Below are positions 42,372-54,313 of a stretch of DNA of 64,000 nucleotides, one piece after another. Position 1 is the first letter of the stretch. Every line of letters begins with the position of its first letter. Position numbers and translations under genes: made by a program. This stretch comes from Heloderma charlesbogerti (taxonomy: Eukaryota > Chordata > Lepidosauria > Squamata > Helodermatidae), in the NCBI GenBank assembly GCA_026122225.1, contig JANEZZ010001858.1, forward strand, positions 188,501-252,500, given 5' to 3'. The notes under the pieces are model-generated. The model was not told the DNA's origin. It made no database searches and saw only the letters and a list, made by a program, of their open reading frames with translations.

Positions 42372-44853
42372 AGTATGGGAAACAAACAGAACGAACTTGA
42401 ACTCTTAATACAAGAAGGAAATTATGACTTGATAGGTGTAACTGAGACTTGGTGGGATGACTCTCATGACTGGAATACAGCAAATGAAGGATATAACTTG
42501 TTCAAAAAGAACTGGAGGAACAGAAAGGGAGGTGGGGTTGCACTGTATGTGAAAAATCAATATCTCTGCACAGAAATACAAGAGGAGGAGCTTGGAAACC
42601 CCATCGAGAGCATCTGGATCAAAATAAATGGAGCAAAGAATAAAAGGAACCTGGTGGTTGGAGTCTAGTACTGGCCATCCAATCAAGGAGAAGACGAGAA
42701 TGAAACTTTTGAAAAGCAAATAGCCAGTGTTTTAAGGAAGCAGGATGCAGTAGTAATGGGGGACTTCAATTTCCCCGATATTTGTTGGGGGACCAATTCT
42801 GCAAAACATGGCCCCTCCAGGAAATTCCTGGCTTGTGTGTCAGATAACTTCCTCCTACAGAAAGGAGAGGAAGGAACTAGAGGATCGGCTATCCTTGACT
42901 TGATTCTAACCAACAGAGATGACTTAGTGGATAAAGTAGCAGTTACAGGAACTCAGGGGGAAAGCGACCGTGTCGTACTTGAGTTCTTGGTTCTAAGGGA
43001 AGCGAAAGCTGAGTGTAGTCAAACATGTACCCTGGATTTTAGGAAAGCTGATTTTAATAAACTCAGAACAATGATCAGGAATGTCCCATGGCAAGCGATG
43101 CTAACAAGAAAAGGAGTCCAAGATGGGTGGGAGCTTTTAAAAAAGGAAATCCTCAAGGCACAATCACAAACAATTCCAACAAGAAGAAAAGGTGGGAGAC
43201 AACAGAAGAAGCCAATGTGGCTTCACAAAAAGCTTAGGGATGACCTGAAAACAAAAAAGGACACATACAGGAAGTGGAAGGAAGGCCAAGTAACAAAGGA
43301 AGAGTACAGGCAGATAACACAGAATTGCAGGGATGGCGTCAGGAAGGCTAAAGCTGAGAACGAGCTGAGGTTAGCGAGGGATGCGAAAAACAACAAAAAG
43401 GCTTTCTTCAGCTATGTGCATAGTAAAAGGCAGAGGAAAGAAATGGTGGCTCAGCTATTAAATAAGGATGGCAAAATGATAACAGATGACAAAGAAAAGG
43501 CAGACATGCTCAATTCCTACTTTGGCTCAGTCTTCTCCCAAAAGAGGGTCTATGACCCCCCTGGCAAAGACGAAGTCCAGGCTGAAGGGGCCAGATGAAC
43601 TGCACCCTAGAGTAAGAAAGGAACTGGCAGAAGAGCTCTCAGAAGTGCTGTCTGTTCTCTTTGAGAAATCATGGAGGATGGGGGAAGTGCCAGATGACTG
43701 GAGGAGGGCGAATGTTGTCCCTATGTTCAAAAAGGGTAAAAAGGAGGAACCTGGGAACTACAGACCAGTCAGTCTGACATCAATCCCTGGGAAAATTCTG
43801 GAGCAGATCATAAAGCAATCCATCTGGAAGCACCTTGAAAACAATGCAGTGATTACTGAAAGCCAACATGGATTTGTCAAAAACAAGTCCTGCCAGACAA
43901 ATCTGATCTCATTTTTGGATCAAGTAACCTCCCTTGTAGACCGTGGGAATGCTGTAGACATCATATACCTCGACTTCAGCAAAGCTTTCAACAAATTGCC
44001 CCATGATGTCCTGATGAACTAGCTCAAAGTGGGTTAGATGAAACAATGATCCGGTGGATCCACAGTTGGCTACAGAATTGGACTCAAAGAGTGCTTATCA
44101 ATGGGGAGGGGTAACGAGCAGGGTACCGCAGGGCTAGGTCCTAGGCCCAGTGTTCTTCAACATTTTTATTAATGACTTGGAGGAGGAGGTGCAGGAGATG
44201 CTGATCAAATTTGCAGATGACACTAAATTGGGTGGGATAGCTAATACCCTGGAAGACAGAAATAGAATTCAAAGTGATCTGGATAGCGCTGGGCGGAAAA
44301 CAACAGCATGACATAGAATAGGGATAAATGCCAAGTTTTTCACCTAGGAAAAAGAAACCAAATGCACAGTTACAAGATGGGGGATATGTGGCTCTACAAC
44401 ACTACAAGTGAGAAGGATCTTGGAATTGTTGTCGATCACAAGCTGAATATGAGCCAACAATGTGATGTGGCTGCAAAAAAGGCCAATGCTCTTTTGGGCT
44501 GCATTAATAGAAGCATCGCTTCCAAATCCCGGGAAGGACTAGTTCCCCTCTACTCAGCACTGGTTAGGCCTCATCTGGAGTACTGTGCCCAGTTCTGGGC
44601 ACCACACTTTAAGAAGGATGCAGACAAACTGGAGAGGGTTCAGAGGAGGGCAATGAAGATGAACAGGGGACTGGAAACAAAGCCCTATGAAGAGAGACTG
44701 AAAGAACTGGGCATGTTGAGCCTTGAGGAGAGAAGGCTGAGGGGAGATAGGATAGTGCTCTTTAAGTACTTGAAAGGTTGTCAGAGAGAGGAAGGCCAGG
44801 ATCTCTTCTCGATCACCCCAGAGTGCAGGACACGGAATAATGGGCTTAAGTGA
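42372..44853 (+). pseudogene. CR1 ORF2 (endonuclease-reverse transcriptase), broken
   Basis: The endonuclease shows LLIQEGNYDLIGVTETWWDD and VVMGDFNFPDICWG. The RT shows DDWRRANVVPMFKKGKKEEP, GNYRPVSLTSIPGKILEQII and IIYLDFSKAFNKLPHDV. Stops lie at about 42666 (TAG) and 44020, with deletions near 43590, 44100 and 44290. A FADDTKLGG active-site variant is present near 44215. The C-terminus resumes at 44362-44853. Confidence 0.92.
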
Positions 44854-45190
44854 CAGGAAGCCAGATTCCGGCTGAACATCAGGAGAAACGTCCTGACTGT
44901 AACAGCAATACGACAATAGAACCAATTATCTGGGGAGGTGGCGGGCTCTCCCACACTGGAGGCGTTCAAGACGAGGCTGGACAGCCATCTGTCAGGGCTG
45001 CTCTGACTTGGATCCTGCATTGAGCAGGGGGTTGGACTCGATGGCCTTGTAGTCCCCTTCCAACCCTTCCAACCCTACCATTCTATGATTCTATGATTCT
45101 ATGATCATGGCGTCATGTAAAGAGCCCACAAACGTCTGTGAAGGAGCCATCTCAATTGCAAGATAAAAACTCAGTGTGATGAAGCCCATA

Positions 45191-45399
45191 GGCTGGATCT
45201 ACGCTACTGCTGTAAAGTGGTATTGAAGCGCATGGATTGCTGTTGGGGCACATTATGCATTCAATATACTGCTCTTGTAGTGTGTGTCCTGCTTTTTATT
45301 CCAGATTATCCAAAATACTACAACAAATGTCATTGTGTGTCTTATGCGGTATAAATATGCAAGACGGATATAGCATTCTCATGACGAGATTGTAATGAT
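45191..45399. other. Unassigned 210 bp
   Basis: Between the MITE end and the L1-type element. Nothing recognised. Confidence 0.4.
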
Positions 45400-47330
45400 A
45401 TGACACAAGGTGTAGATCTGCCTCAGGGCAGGGAATATTGTGGTTCAAATTTTATTGTTTATAGCCGACTTCTGGTCGGAGCCAATGTTGTCCTTGCAGC
45501 ATCCCGCGGAGTCTCCGTGGGACGCTATCTCAAACAGCTTTTTAAAAGATTGAAATCCTTTTTATCTCACCCCTGGAATGAAAAGGGGTTGCAGGAGCAG
45601 GTCTGGATAAGGTTTTGGAAGAACAGCTCTCTCGGCGTGATAGCAGCGGGGCTGAGCTCCAGGGCTAGTCTGCCAGAGCTTAACCATCGCTCAAAGCTGT
45701 TTGAACCTCCTAATTAATTAGGAGAAACTAGGGCTGATGTGCTCCATTGTAGTTTATGGGTTAAGAAACGCCAACAACATCTGAGGAATGGAATATGAAA
45801 TATCAAGAATATTTGAGGACCTGCAAGATCTGTTTAAAGAGGTTGACTACATTATGGTGAAAAAAAGGATCTCTCCCCCCCCTCCACACCCCTTGGCAAA
45901 AGCTTTGAGAAGCAGAGATACAGAGGAGTTACTTGCTCTGATAAAAACTTTGTCCTTGCAATTTGCAGAGCAGGCGAAGAGGCTGGATACCATCCCAAAC
46001 TCCATTACTGCCCTGCAAGGAGCTGTGGATTTAATTAACACCTCTTGGCAAAAAATGGAGGCGAAGGTTAACTAGTTGCAAGATCGGCTGGCAGGGAATG
46101 AAACTACATCACAAGCTTTTTTCAATGATTTTTCTGTCAGAATTTCTCAACTAGAGGCATCAGCGCGCAGGGCAAATGTACATATTATTGGGATTAAATA
46201 TTTACCTATTGATGTAAATCTGTCTACTTTTGTAGATAAGTTCCTGCATGAGATACTCCCTGTGCCATCTGATTATTCATTTGATATTGAGCAGGCATTC
46301 GGTGTGCCAAATGCCAAAGAAACTGGTTATACGATTATAACCCAATTTGCAAGAATCTCCACAAAAAATTATATCCTGCATTTGGCAAGAGACGCCGAAA
46401 ATATTTTTTGGAAACATGATAGTTATGCTGTTTCCGGATTATATCAAAGAAATTGCTGATAAAAGAAGGCAATTTACTAAGGCGAAAAATTTGGCAAAAC
46501 AAACGAATTTACAATATCATTTAAAATTTCCTGCTGCATTTTGCATCTTTTCTGAAGGCCAGATGAAGAAGTTCCTAAATCATGAAATGGCGGAGATGTC
46601 TGTTCCAGCACCATGAACTGGAATCTGCAAACATGTAGGTCAGAGATTGTCTTTTCTTTTTCTCTCCTTTTCTCCTTTTTAAAACTCTTTCTTTTTAAAA
46701 TGGATATGATATACTGTACAATGTGTACACTCATTTATATATCTACTACAAAATATATTAGTGATTGTTGTGAGGTTAATTTTAAGCTTAATATATAATA
46801 CTATAAAAGTTATTAGTGATTTGTTATTATTATGTATACTTTTAAATCTCTATTATTATTAATATTATTACTGGTTAGTAAGATTTTTGGTTGGTTAAAT
46901 TGTTAAGCTTTATTGTTATATGTTAGCTGAAGGGCAATATATGGTTATTGGAAATGAATTGTAGGCCTGCTGCCTTGCTGTAAGACTGATGATATGATAT
47001 TGAAATGTTAGGTTGATTATTTATGCTGTACTTAATTGTAATATTGCCAATGTTATAGATATGATTTTTAAGCAGAATGGGATTTGAAGTTTCTATGTAA
47101 TGGAGCTTAAATTATTTTTTTTAAATAATTCTTTGTATTTTTTCTTTCTTTTTCATGTTTTTTTTCCTTTTCTTCCCTCTCCTTCTTCTGTTTTCTTTTT
47201 CTTTTCTGTTATTGCTGTGTCCTCTTAAGAATACTGTATTGTTTAGAAATTGTAGTTATTGATTAGGTTGTTGGTATTGTGTATTTCATTCATAAAGTTA
47301 AAAATAGAATAAAAATATATTTTTTTAAAA
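45400..47330 (+). mobile_element. L1-clade element with ORF1 and no visible ORF2
   Basis: A G/C-richer leader (45400-45785) is followed by one L1-type ORF1 reading and about 700 bp of AT-rich 3' sequence ending in T/A-rich runs near 47330. No endonuclease or RT motif appears. It resembles the HAL1 ('half-L1') arrangement, although a simple internal deletion cannot be excluded. Confidence 0.65.
45788..46615 (+). pseudogene. L1-type ORF1 protein, one stop and one frameshift
   Basis: The first part has an N-terminal coiled-coil region (LIKTLSLQFAEQAKRLDTIP) ending at a TAG near 46073. The same frame then continues with LEASARRANVHIIGIK, IEQAFGVPNAKETGY and FARISTKNYILHLARDAE, the RRM-like domain of L1 ORF1p. 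A frameshift near 46430 leads to LFPDYIKEIADKRRQF and LAKQTNLQYHLKFPAAF, the C-terminal domain. The domain order matches L1 ORF1p, an RNA-binding chaperone. Confidence 0.75.
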
Positions 47331-47349
47331 TATATTTTTTTTATTGTTT

Positions 47350-47700
47350 ACAGCCAATGGCCATTACAGTATAAACAAAAGAAAACGTATTGATAAAACA
47401 CTGAACAATCAATCCGATAAAACAAAAATAGGGCCTTGGAAATACAAATAAGCATATGTTTAAATAGAAAATGAAACTCCCCTTAGGTTTTGTCGCTGAT
47501 GTGATTCAGAAAGGCCACCCTTAACTTTCTTGCTAGTGCGAACAGAGCTACTCTGCAGCTGACGAAGTTGTCTATATCCGCCAGCAGCCATCTGATCTTA
47601 AGATCATCGGATAGAGAGGTCTGAAAAGGGAGAATGAACCTAACCCTGGGTGAATTATATAGAGGGCAATATAAAATAAAATGCATTACATCTTCACTTT
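47350..47700 (-). mobile_element. Unidentified LINE ORF2 C-terminus
   Basis: The minus frame 47686-47483 encodes HFILYCPLYNSPRVRFILPF and ALFALARKLRVAF. The HxxxxCPLY motif is the Cys-His end of several LINE ORF2 proteins. The clade cannot be assigned. Confidence 0.45.
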
Positions 47701-47997
47701 GGCTCAGTCCTCAGGGGAGTAAGGCTCTGGTGGATGAAATGACTGGTCTGTCTGCAGTTATGTACCTTGCAAGGGGCAGAGGACCTCTTAGGATGGTCGA
47801 CCCCCAAAGACCTATGGAATCTGAGGGATTCCTGAATGCTTGGGGGGAGTTTGGCATGACTAGTGAACCTGCTGAGGCCCTAGTATCACTGTCATGTCTC
47901 CTCGTTGTCTCTGGAGCTGTGTTTCTTGCTGTGTTTTATACTCCAGTGAACAGCTTAAGTTAATTCCTTAGATTGTTGAGGAACCCGCCATAAGGAA

Positions 47998-48163
47998 AAG
48001 AATGGATGCTTTCGAACTGTGGTGCTGGAGAAGACGCTTACGAGTCCCCTGGACTGCAAGGAGGTCAAATCAGTCCATCCTAAAGGAAATCAACCCTGAG
48101 GGCTCCTTGGAAGGACAGAGACTGAAGCTGAAGCTCAGATATTTTGGCCACCAAATGCGAAGA
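47998..48163 (+). mobile_element. RTE-BovB internal fragment
   Basis: It encodes [20 protein letters not shown] through LKLKLRYFGHQMRRA, part of the BovB C-terminus, truncated at both ends. It directly adjoins the 5' end of the next BovB at CCCCTTCATGGATCACTGCC. Confidence 0.88.
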
Positions 48164-51100
48164 GCCCCTTCATGGATCACTGCCTTGTTGTGGCGAAGGG
48201 GCTTGCGTAACTCAGTGAAGCCATAAGCTATGCCGTGCAGGGCCACCCAAGACGGACAGGTCATGGCGGAGAGTTCTGACAAAATGTGGTCCGCTGGAGA
48301 AGGAAATGGCAACCCACTCCAGTATTCTTGCCACGAAAACCCCATGGAACGTATCACAAGGCTAAAAGAGATGACGCCAGAAGATGAGCCCCTCAGGTCG
48401 GAAGGTGTCCAATATGCTACTGGGGAAGAGCAGAGGGTATTTCCAAGTAGCGCCAGAAAGAGTGAAGCGGCTGGGCCAAACCCGAAAGGACACTCAGCTG
48501 TGGATGTGTCTGGCGGTGAAAAGAAAATCCGATGCTGTAAAGAACAATATTGTTTAGGAACCTGGAATGTCAGATCAATGAATCAAGGTAAGTTGGAGGT
48601 GGTCAAACATGAGATGGCAAGATTGAACATCGACATCTTGGGAATCAGCGAACTAAAATGGACAGGCATGGGCGAATTTAATTCAGGTGACCATCATATC
48701 TACTATTGTGGGCAAGAATCCCTTAGAAGAAATGGAGTAGCACTCATAGTCAACAAAAGGGTGGGAAAAGCAGTACTGGGGTACAATCTTAAAAATGATA
48801 GAATGATCTCAGTACGAATCCAAGGCAAACCATTCAACATCACAGTAATTCAAGTCTATGCCCCAACCACTGAGGCCGAAGAAGCTGAGGTTGATCGGTT
48901 CTATGAAGACCTACAACACCTTCTAGAACTAACACCAAAAAAAGATGTCCTCTTCATCATAGGGGATTGGAATGCTAAAGTAGGAAGTCAAGAAATCACT
49001 GGGATAACAGGCAGGCATGGCCTTGGTGTACAAAATGAAGCAGGACAAAAGCTAATAGAGTTTTGCAAAGAGAACATGCTGATCATAGCAAACACTCTTT
49101 TCCAACAGCACAAGAGGCGACTCTACACATGGACGTCACCAGATGGTCAATATCGAAATCAGATTGATTATGTCCTTTGCAGCCAAAGATGGAGAAGCTC
49201 CATACAGTCAGTCAAAACAAGACCTGGAGCTGACTGTGGCTCAGATCATGAGCTGCTTCTTGCAAAATTTCGGCTGAAATTGAAGAACGTCGGGAAAACC
49301 ACTAAACCGTTCAGGTATGACCTAAATCATATCCCTGATGAATATACAGTGGAGGTGAGGAATAGATTTCAGGGATTAGACCTGATAGACAGAGTGCCTG
49401 AGGAACTATGGACGGAGGTCCGTAACATTGTTCAGGAGGCAGCAACGAAATCCGTCCCAAAGAAAAAGAAATGCAAGAAAGCCAAGTGGCTGTCTGAGGA
49501 GGCTTTACAAGTAGCTCACGAAAGAAGGGAAGCGAAAAGCAAGGGAGAAAGGGGAAGATATACCCAACTGAATGCAGAGTTCCAGAGAATAGCAAGGAGA
49601 GATAAGAAGGCCTTCTTAAATGAACAATGCAAAGAAATCGAGGAAAACAACAGAATGGGAAAGACTAGAGATCTCTTCAAGAAAATCGGAGATCTCAAGG
49701 GAACGTTTTGTGCAAAGACGGGCATGATAAAGGACAAAGAAGGCAGGGACCTAACAGAAGCAGATGAGATTAAGAAGAGGTGGCAAGAATACACAGAAGA
49801 ACTATACAGGAAAGATCTGAATGTCCCTGATAGCCATGATAGTGCGGTCACTGAACTTGAGCCGGACATCCTCGAGAGTGAAGTCAAGTGGGCCTTAGGA
49901 AGCATTAGTAACAACAAAGCTAGCGGAGATGACAGTATTCCAGCCGAGCTATTTAAAATCCTAAAAGATGATGCTGTTAAAGTGCTGCATTCAATATGCC
50001 AACAAATCTGGAACACTCAACAGTGGCCGCAAGACTGGAAAAGGTCAGTTTACATTCCAATTCCAAAGAAGGGCAATGCTAAAGAGTGTTCAAACTACCG
50101 CACAATTGCGCTCATTTCACATGCCAGCAAGGTGATGCTCAAAATCCTACAAGCTAGGCTTCAGCAGTATGCGAACCGAGAACTACCGGAAGTACAAGAT
50201 GGGTTTCGAAGAGGCAGAGGAACTAGAGATCAAATCGCCAACGTTCGCTGGATCATGGAGAAAGCAAGAGAATTCCAGAAAAACATCTATTTCTGCTTCA
50301 TTGACTACACTAAAGCCTTTGATTGTGTGGATCACAACAAACTCTGGCAAATTCTTAAAGTGATGGGAGTACCAGATCACCTTACCTGTCTCCTGAGAAA
50401 CCTGTACGAGGGTCAAGAAGCAACAGTAAGAACCAGACATGGAACAACCGAGTGGTTCAAAATTGGGAAAGGAGTATGACAAAGCTGCATATTGTCACCC
50501 TGCTTATTTAACTGATATGCAGAGCACATCATGAGAAACGCCAGGTTGGATGAATCACAGGTCGGAATTAAGATTGCTGGGAGAATTATCAACAACCTCC
50601 GATATGCAGACGATACCACCCTAATGGCAGAAAGTGAAGAGGATCTCAAGAGCCTCTTGCTGAGGGTGAAAGAGGAGAGTGCAAAAGCTGGTTTGAAACT
50701 CAACATTAAAAAAACTAAGATCATGGCATCTGGCCCCATCACTTCCTGGCATATAGAAGGGGAAGCAATGGAAGCAGTGACAGATTTTACTTTCTTGGGC
50801 TCCAAGATCACCGCAGACGGTGACTGTAGCCATGAAATTAAAAGACGCTTGCTCCTTGGGAGGAAAGCTATGGCAAACCTAGACAGCATAGTGAGAAGCA
50901 GAGACATCACCTTGCCGACAAAGGTCCGTCTAATCAAAGCTATGGTTTTCCCAGTAGTAATGTATGGCTGTGAGAGCTGGACTATAAGGAAGGCTGAGCG
51001 CCGAAGAATTGATGCTTTCGAACTGTGGTGCTGGAGAAGACTCTTACGAGTCCCCTGGACTGCAAGGAGGTCAAATCAGTCCATCCTAAAGGAAATCAAC

Positions 51101-51378
51101 CCTGACTGCTCATTGGAAGGACAGATACTGAAGCTGAAGCTCCAATATTTTGGCCACCTAATGCGAAGAGAAAACTCTCTGGAAAAGACCCTGATGCTGG
51201 GAAAGACTGAAGGCAAAAGGAGAAGGGGACGGCAGAGGATGAGATGGCTAGATAGCATCACGGATGCAATGAATATGAACTTGAGCACGCTCCGGGAGAG
51301 AGTGCAGGACAGGAAGGCCTGGCGTGCTATGGTCCATGGGGTCACGAAGAGTCGGACACGACTGAACGACTGAACAAC
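48164..51378 (+). mobile_element. RTE-BovB LINE, near full length
   Basis: It begins with the BovB 5' leader (CCTTCATGGATCACTGCCTT, then GGAAATGGCAACCCACTCC) and runs to the (ACAACA) tail. It carries endonuclease, RT and C-terminal domain in one frame, apart from two TGA codons. This is the youngest-looking autonomous retroelement here. BovB is known for horizontal spread among squamates and ruminants. Confidence 0.95.
48230..51373 (+). pseudogene. BovB endonuclease-reverse transcriptase, two nonsense codons
   Basis: The reading frame is continuous except for TGA at 50477 and TGA near 50513; no frameshift separates the two halves. The endonuclease has LGISELKWTGMGEF, YYCGQESLRR, VYAPTTEAEEAEVD, GDWNAKVGSQE and DHELL. 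The RT has YRTIALISHASKVMLKILQ, CFIDYTKAFDCVDHNKLWQI and RYADDTTLMAESEE (catalytic YADD). The C-terminus has [20 protein letters not shown]. The first TGA is a likely CpG transition in the VRQ motif just before the LSPCLFN motif. The probable natural start is downstream of 48230, near MNQGKLEVV. Confidence 0.94.
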
Positions 51379-51384
51379 AACAAC

Positions 51385-51812
51385 AATGTATGGCTGTGAG
51401 AGCTTGACTATAAGGAAGGTTGAGCACCGAAGAATTGATGCTTTCGAATTGTGGTGCTGGAGAAGACTCTTACGAGTCCCCTGGACTGCAAGGAGGTCAA
51501 ATCAGTCCATCCTCAAGGAAATCAACCCTGAGTGCTCATTGGAAGGACAGATCCTGAAGCTGAAGCTCCAATATTTTGGCCACCTAATGCGAAGAGAAAA
51601 CTCTCTGGAAAAGACCCTGATGCTGGGAAAGACTGAAGGCAAAAGGAGAAGAGGACGGCAGAGGATGAGATGGCTAGATAGCATCACCGATGCAATGAAT
51701 ACGAACTTGAGCACACTCCGGGAGAGAGCTCAGGACAGGAAGGCCTGGCGTGCTCTGGTCCATGGGGTCACGAAGAGTTGGACACGACTGAACGACTGAA
51801 CAACAACAAAAG
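51385..51812 (+). mobile_element. Extra BovB 3' end in tandem
   Basis: It repeats the last ~426 bp of the preceding BovB with few differences, again from AATGTATGGCTGTGAGAGC to GAACAACAACAA, with an open frame throughout (YGCESLTIRKVEHRR). The period between matching points is 426 bp (50959 and 51385). Confidence 0.93.
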
Positions 51813-52440
51813 TAACTATGTGTCCAGAAGTATATTGGGGAACTTCCACTGCAGATTATGGGCCAACTGAAAGTTGTAGATGTAATGTTAGTGAAGTTAC
51901 TGTGTGTGATCAAGTTTTCAGGATTTCAGCCTATAAAAGACACCTAATGATATATCATGAGGAATTTCCAACATGAAACATTGATATTGGATTGGACTGG
52001 AATGAATTGGAGAATTTAATTAGAATGGAGAAAATAGTTACTAATGCTATGCAAGAGCTGGAATCTAGACTTCAATCAGGATGTATTAAGATTTGGCATA
52101 ACAATGGACAGTTGCAAGCCTTAAGTAAACAAAGACAGTGCTTGACAGTTCATCATTGGTGAGATGTTTTTATGGGCTATTCACCTAAAGCCACAACTTT
52201 ACAAATCTTGTTTGTAGGTGTTGCCATGGGTGTCTGGTACTGGGTTAACACAAGGGTTAATCAACTTTTTATACATACCAAAGCAATAGAAGAAGTTCTT
52301 ATGGCTGATCAAGTTCAAGCTGATCAATAATACAAACATAATAGATAATGCAAATAGGGTAGAACAGCTTTTGTTCCTTGTTTTGGTCGATGGTGGCACT
52401 TCAGTGACTGATTTGGTTTAAATTAGATGTGATATTTATG
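51813..52440 (+). pseudogene. Endogenous retrovirus env-like remnant, left arm
   Basis: An open stretch with several stops is followed directly by a purine-rich tract and an LTR, so by position it is the end of a retroviral env gene. A Cys-containing stretch, a Gly-rich hydrophobic segment near 52215 and a short tail fit a transmembrane subunit. I cannot assign a genus. The upstream part was displaced by the BovB tail at 51812. Confidence 0.45.
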
Positions 52441-52479
52441 CTTATCAGATATTAAAATATCTAGATAATCAGAATATCA

Positions 52480-52489
52480 AGTGGGGGAC
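52480..52489 (+). other. Polypurine tract of the endogenous retrovirus
   Basis: AGTGGGGGAC immediately precedes the TGTTACTC LTR start, the usual place for plus-strand priming. Confidence 0.6.
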
Positions 52490-54003
52490 TGTTACTCTGG
52501 TACTAAAAGGGTTAACAAAGAGTAAAGATGGCTAATTTGATCTGGAATGGTTGAATGACCTGAGTGAGGGTTTTGGGGAGACCTACAAGAAGAACCTCTA
52601 AAAGATGCCAGACTCATAACCAGTTTTAAATTCCACAGTTTTATATTTTTGACCCCTGGGCAAGAAGACCTTTAAGTCTGATTCTATGCTAATTGATATT
52701 ATTTCACTAACTGAGACTCTAAATAAGATTTTGCAGGACTGTCTTTGAAGAAAGGGGGAAAAATGCAGCTGTCTTTACAAGCGGCTTCACAGAGCTTGTT
52801 CAAGGCCACAGTGTGTTGGCAGAGTGTATAAGCAAGACGAACCAAAGAACTGAGCATGCTCAGAGGCCTACTAAGAGGAGGAAAAGTACTGTTTTGACAT
52901 CTCGTGGTATATACCTGCTGATAAGAGAATGGCCTTACTTGACGCTAGTTGGGCAGGGAAAGCTGTGGCCCTGAGCACGAGTGACAACTGTTCAGGCGGA
53001 TATGACCAAAAATAGCCAAAGATGACTGGGAGTTCAAAGAAGATGTACTAGGGAGAAATGCGTCAGTCAAGTTAACACGCCCACAGGGCAGACTTTGGAC
53101 CATATTTTGGGACATTTCAAAGTAACCCGTTTGTAATGGTGCCAGATATGTTCCCCAAACATATGAAATTGTGGGAGATAAATGAGACACGTGACTTCTG
53201 ATTGGTGAGTGAATGCTCCAACCACGTGCACCCCATTTTGTTTGGAAGATGGTTGTCTCAGTGCTAAAAAAATATAAAAAAGCCCAGTATAAAAGCCCAG
53301 GTCATGAGAGCTCCTGGGGGCTCTGGTTCCTGGGGGCTCTGCTGCTGCTGTTACTTCCCTTCACTCTTTCTGCCGTGCCACCAGACCCAAGGATTTGGGT
53401 AACTATGGACCGCTTTAGAATCTTAGACTTTGGAACTTAGAATTATTTCTGAAAGTAGAACTTCAAATTATTTCTGGGTTTGGGACTTGGAGTGATTTCT
53501 GATCTTGAGACTTGGAGGTTATTTCTGAGGATGGGATATGGAATCCCATCTTCAGAGTTCGCATTTGGAATTATTTCCAGGCCTTGGGTTTCCCTTTCAC
53601 TCTAATTCCTACCTCAATTCTTCACATGCCTAGAGGAACCTAGTAATGCTTTAGCAGAGCTTGTATATAGCAAGGAAGGTACAGGAAGAAGTAACGGGAG
53701 GGTTAACACTTATGTTTTAGTTTATCTCTATACCGCAAGTAGTAAACTGCAGAAAGTTAGAAGGAGGAGTCATAACAATGGTAGAAGCTTAAGCGTATAT
53801 CTTATTAGCCAAATTCATAATACCAGCTTTGGCAACTGCAATGCTTTTAATTAATCTTCTATTTTTGTTGCATTCTCTTTCCCCTTAATTGTAGAGAAAG
53901 TTTCTAATGCTCATATAACCACCATGCCACTTTCTTTATATTTTGTATTTTCCTGAAATAAAGGCTTAAATAGATTTCAGTCTACCATTTTGTCTGTAGT
54001 GAC
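52490..54003 (+). mobile_element. Retroviral 3' LTR, left arm (~1.5 kb)
   Basis: It starts TGTTACTCTGGTAC after the polypurine tract. It contains TATAAAA at 53288-53294 and AATAAA at 53957-53962, and ends near GTAGTGACG at 54003. The end is approximate because the terminal CA seems mutated and no TSD was found. The length is large for a simple retrovirus. The mirror copy is at 61592-63104. Confidence 0.65.
53288..53294 (+). promoter_or_regulatory. TATA box in the LTR
   Basis: TATAAAA, 669 bp before the AATAAA signal, in the expected U3-R arrangement. Confidence 0.6.
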
Positions 54004-54313
54004 GTTTGTCTGTTGGGATTAGCTTGGTTTCCCAAGGGGGTGCTTCTGACCCATTTGGTGCAGGGTCAGACCAAATTTACAGATCCAACCCATGGTCTTA
54101 AAAAAAAATCCAGGAAAGTTGACCTAGATGCAAATGGAAGAAAAGCCAACAGAGAGAGTTCTTGCATGGAGGTATTAATACTGACTTGCTGTTGTTGCTA
54201 TTGTTGTTGATAACAATCATAACCTAATATACGATTTCTTCAGAAATCTATTAATTCTTTGCAAACAAGTAAAACTCCAAAACAGAAAAACATACAAAAT
54301 CAAATGTTTCCCA

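Larger units (their letters stand above)
41821..45108 (+). mobile_element. CR1 LINE, 3.3 kb, ORF1 tail plus ORF2
   Basis: It runs in order from the end of ORF1 (esterase domain) through endonuclease and reverse transcriptase to the CR1 3' tail (ATTCTATG)n. The 5' end is truncated. Its sequence is close to the CR1 at 56341-60357, which it confirms as an uninterrupted homologue. It is inactive because of stops and deletions. Confidence 0.94.
41549..45190. repeat. GGGCATTTCTACACC MITE split by a CR1
   Basis: The left part 41549-41820 and right part 45109-45190 together match 32259-32637. The CR1 at 41821-45108 interrupts it after GAATGATC. Confidence 0.75.

Noticed and set aside
49311..50016. 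Minus-strand frames over BovB
   Set aside because: Shadows of the BovB endonuclease-RT frame.
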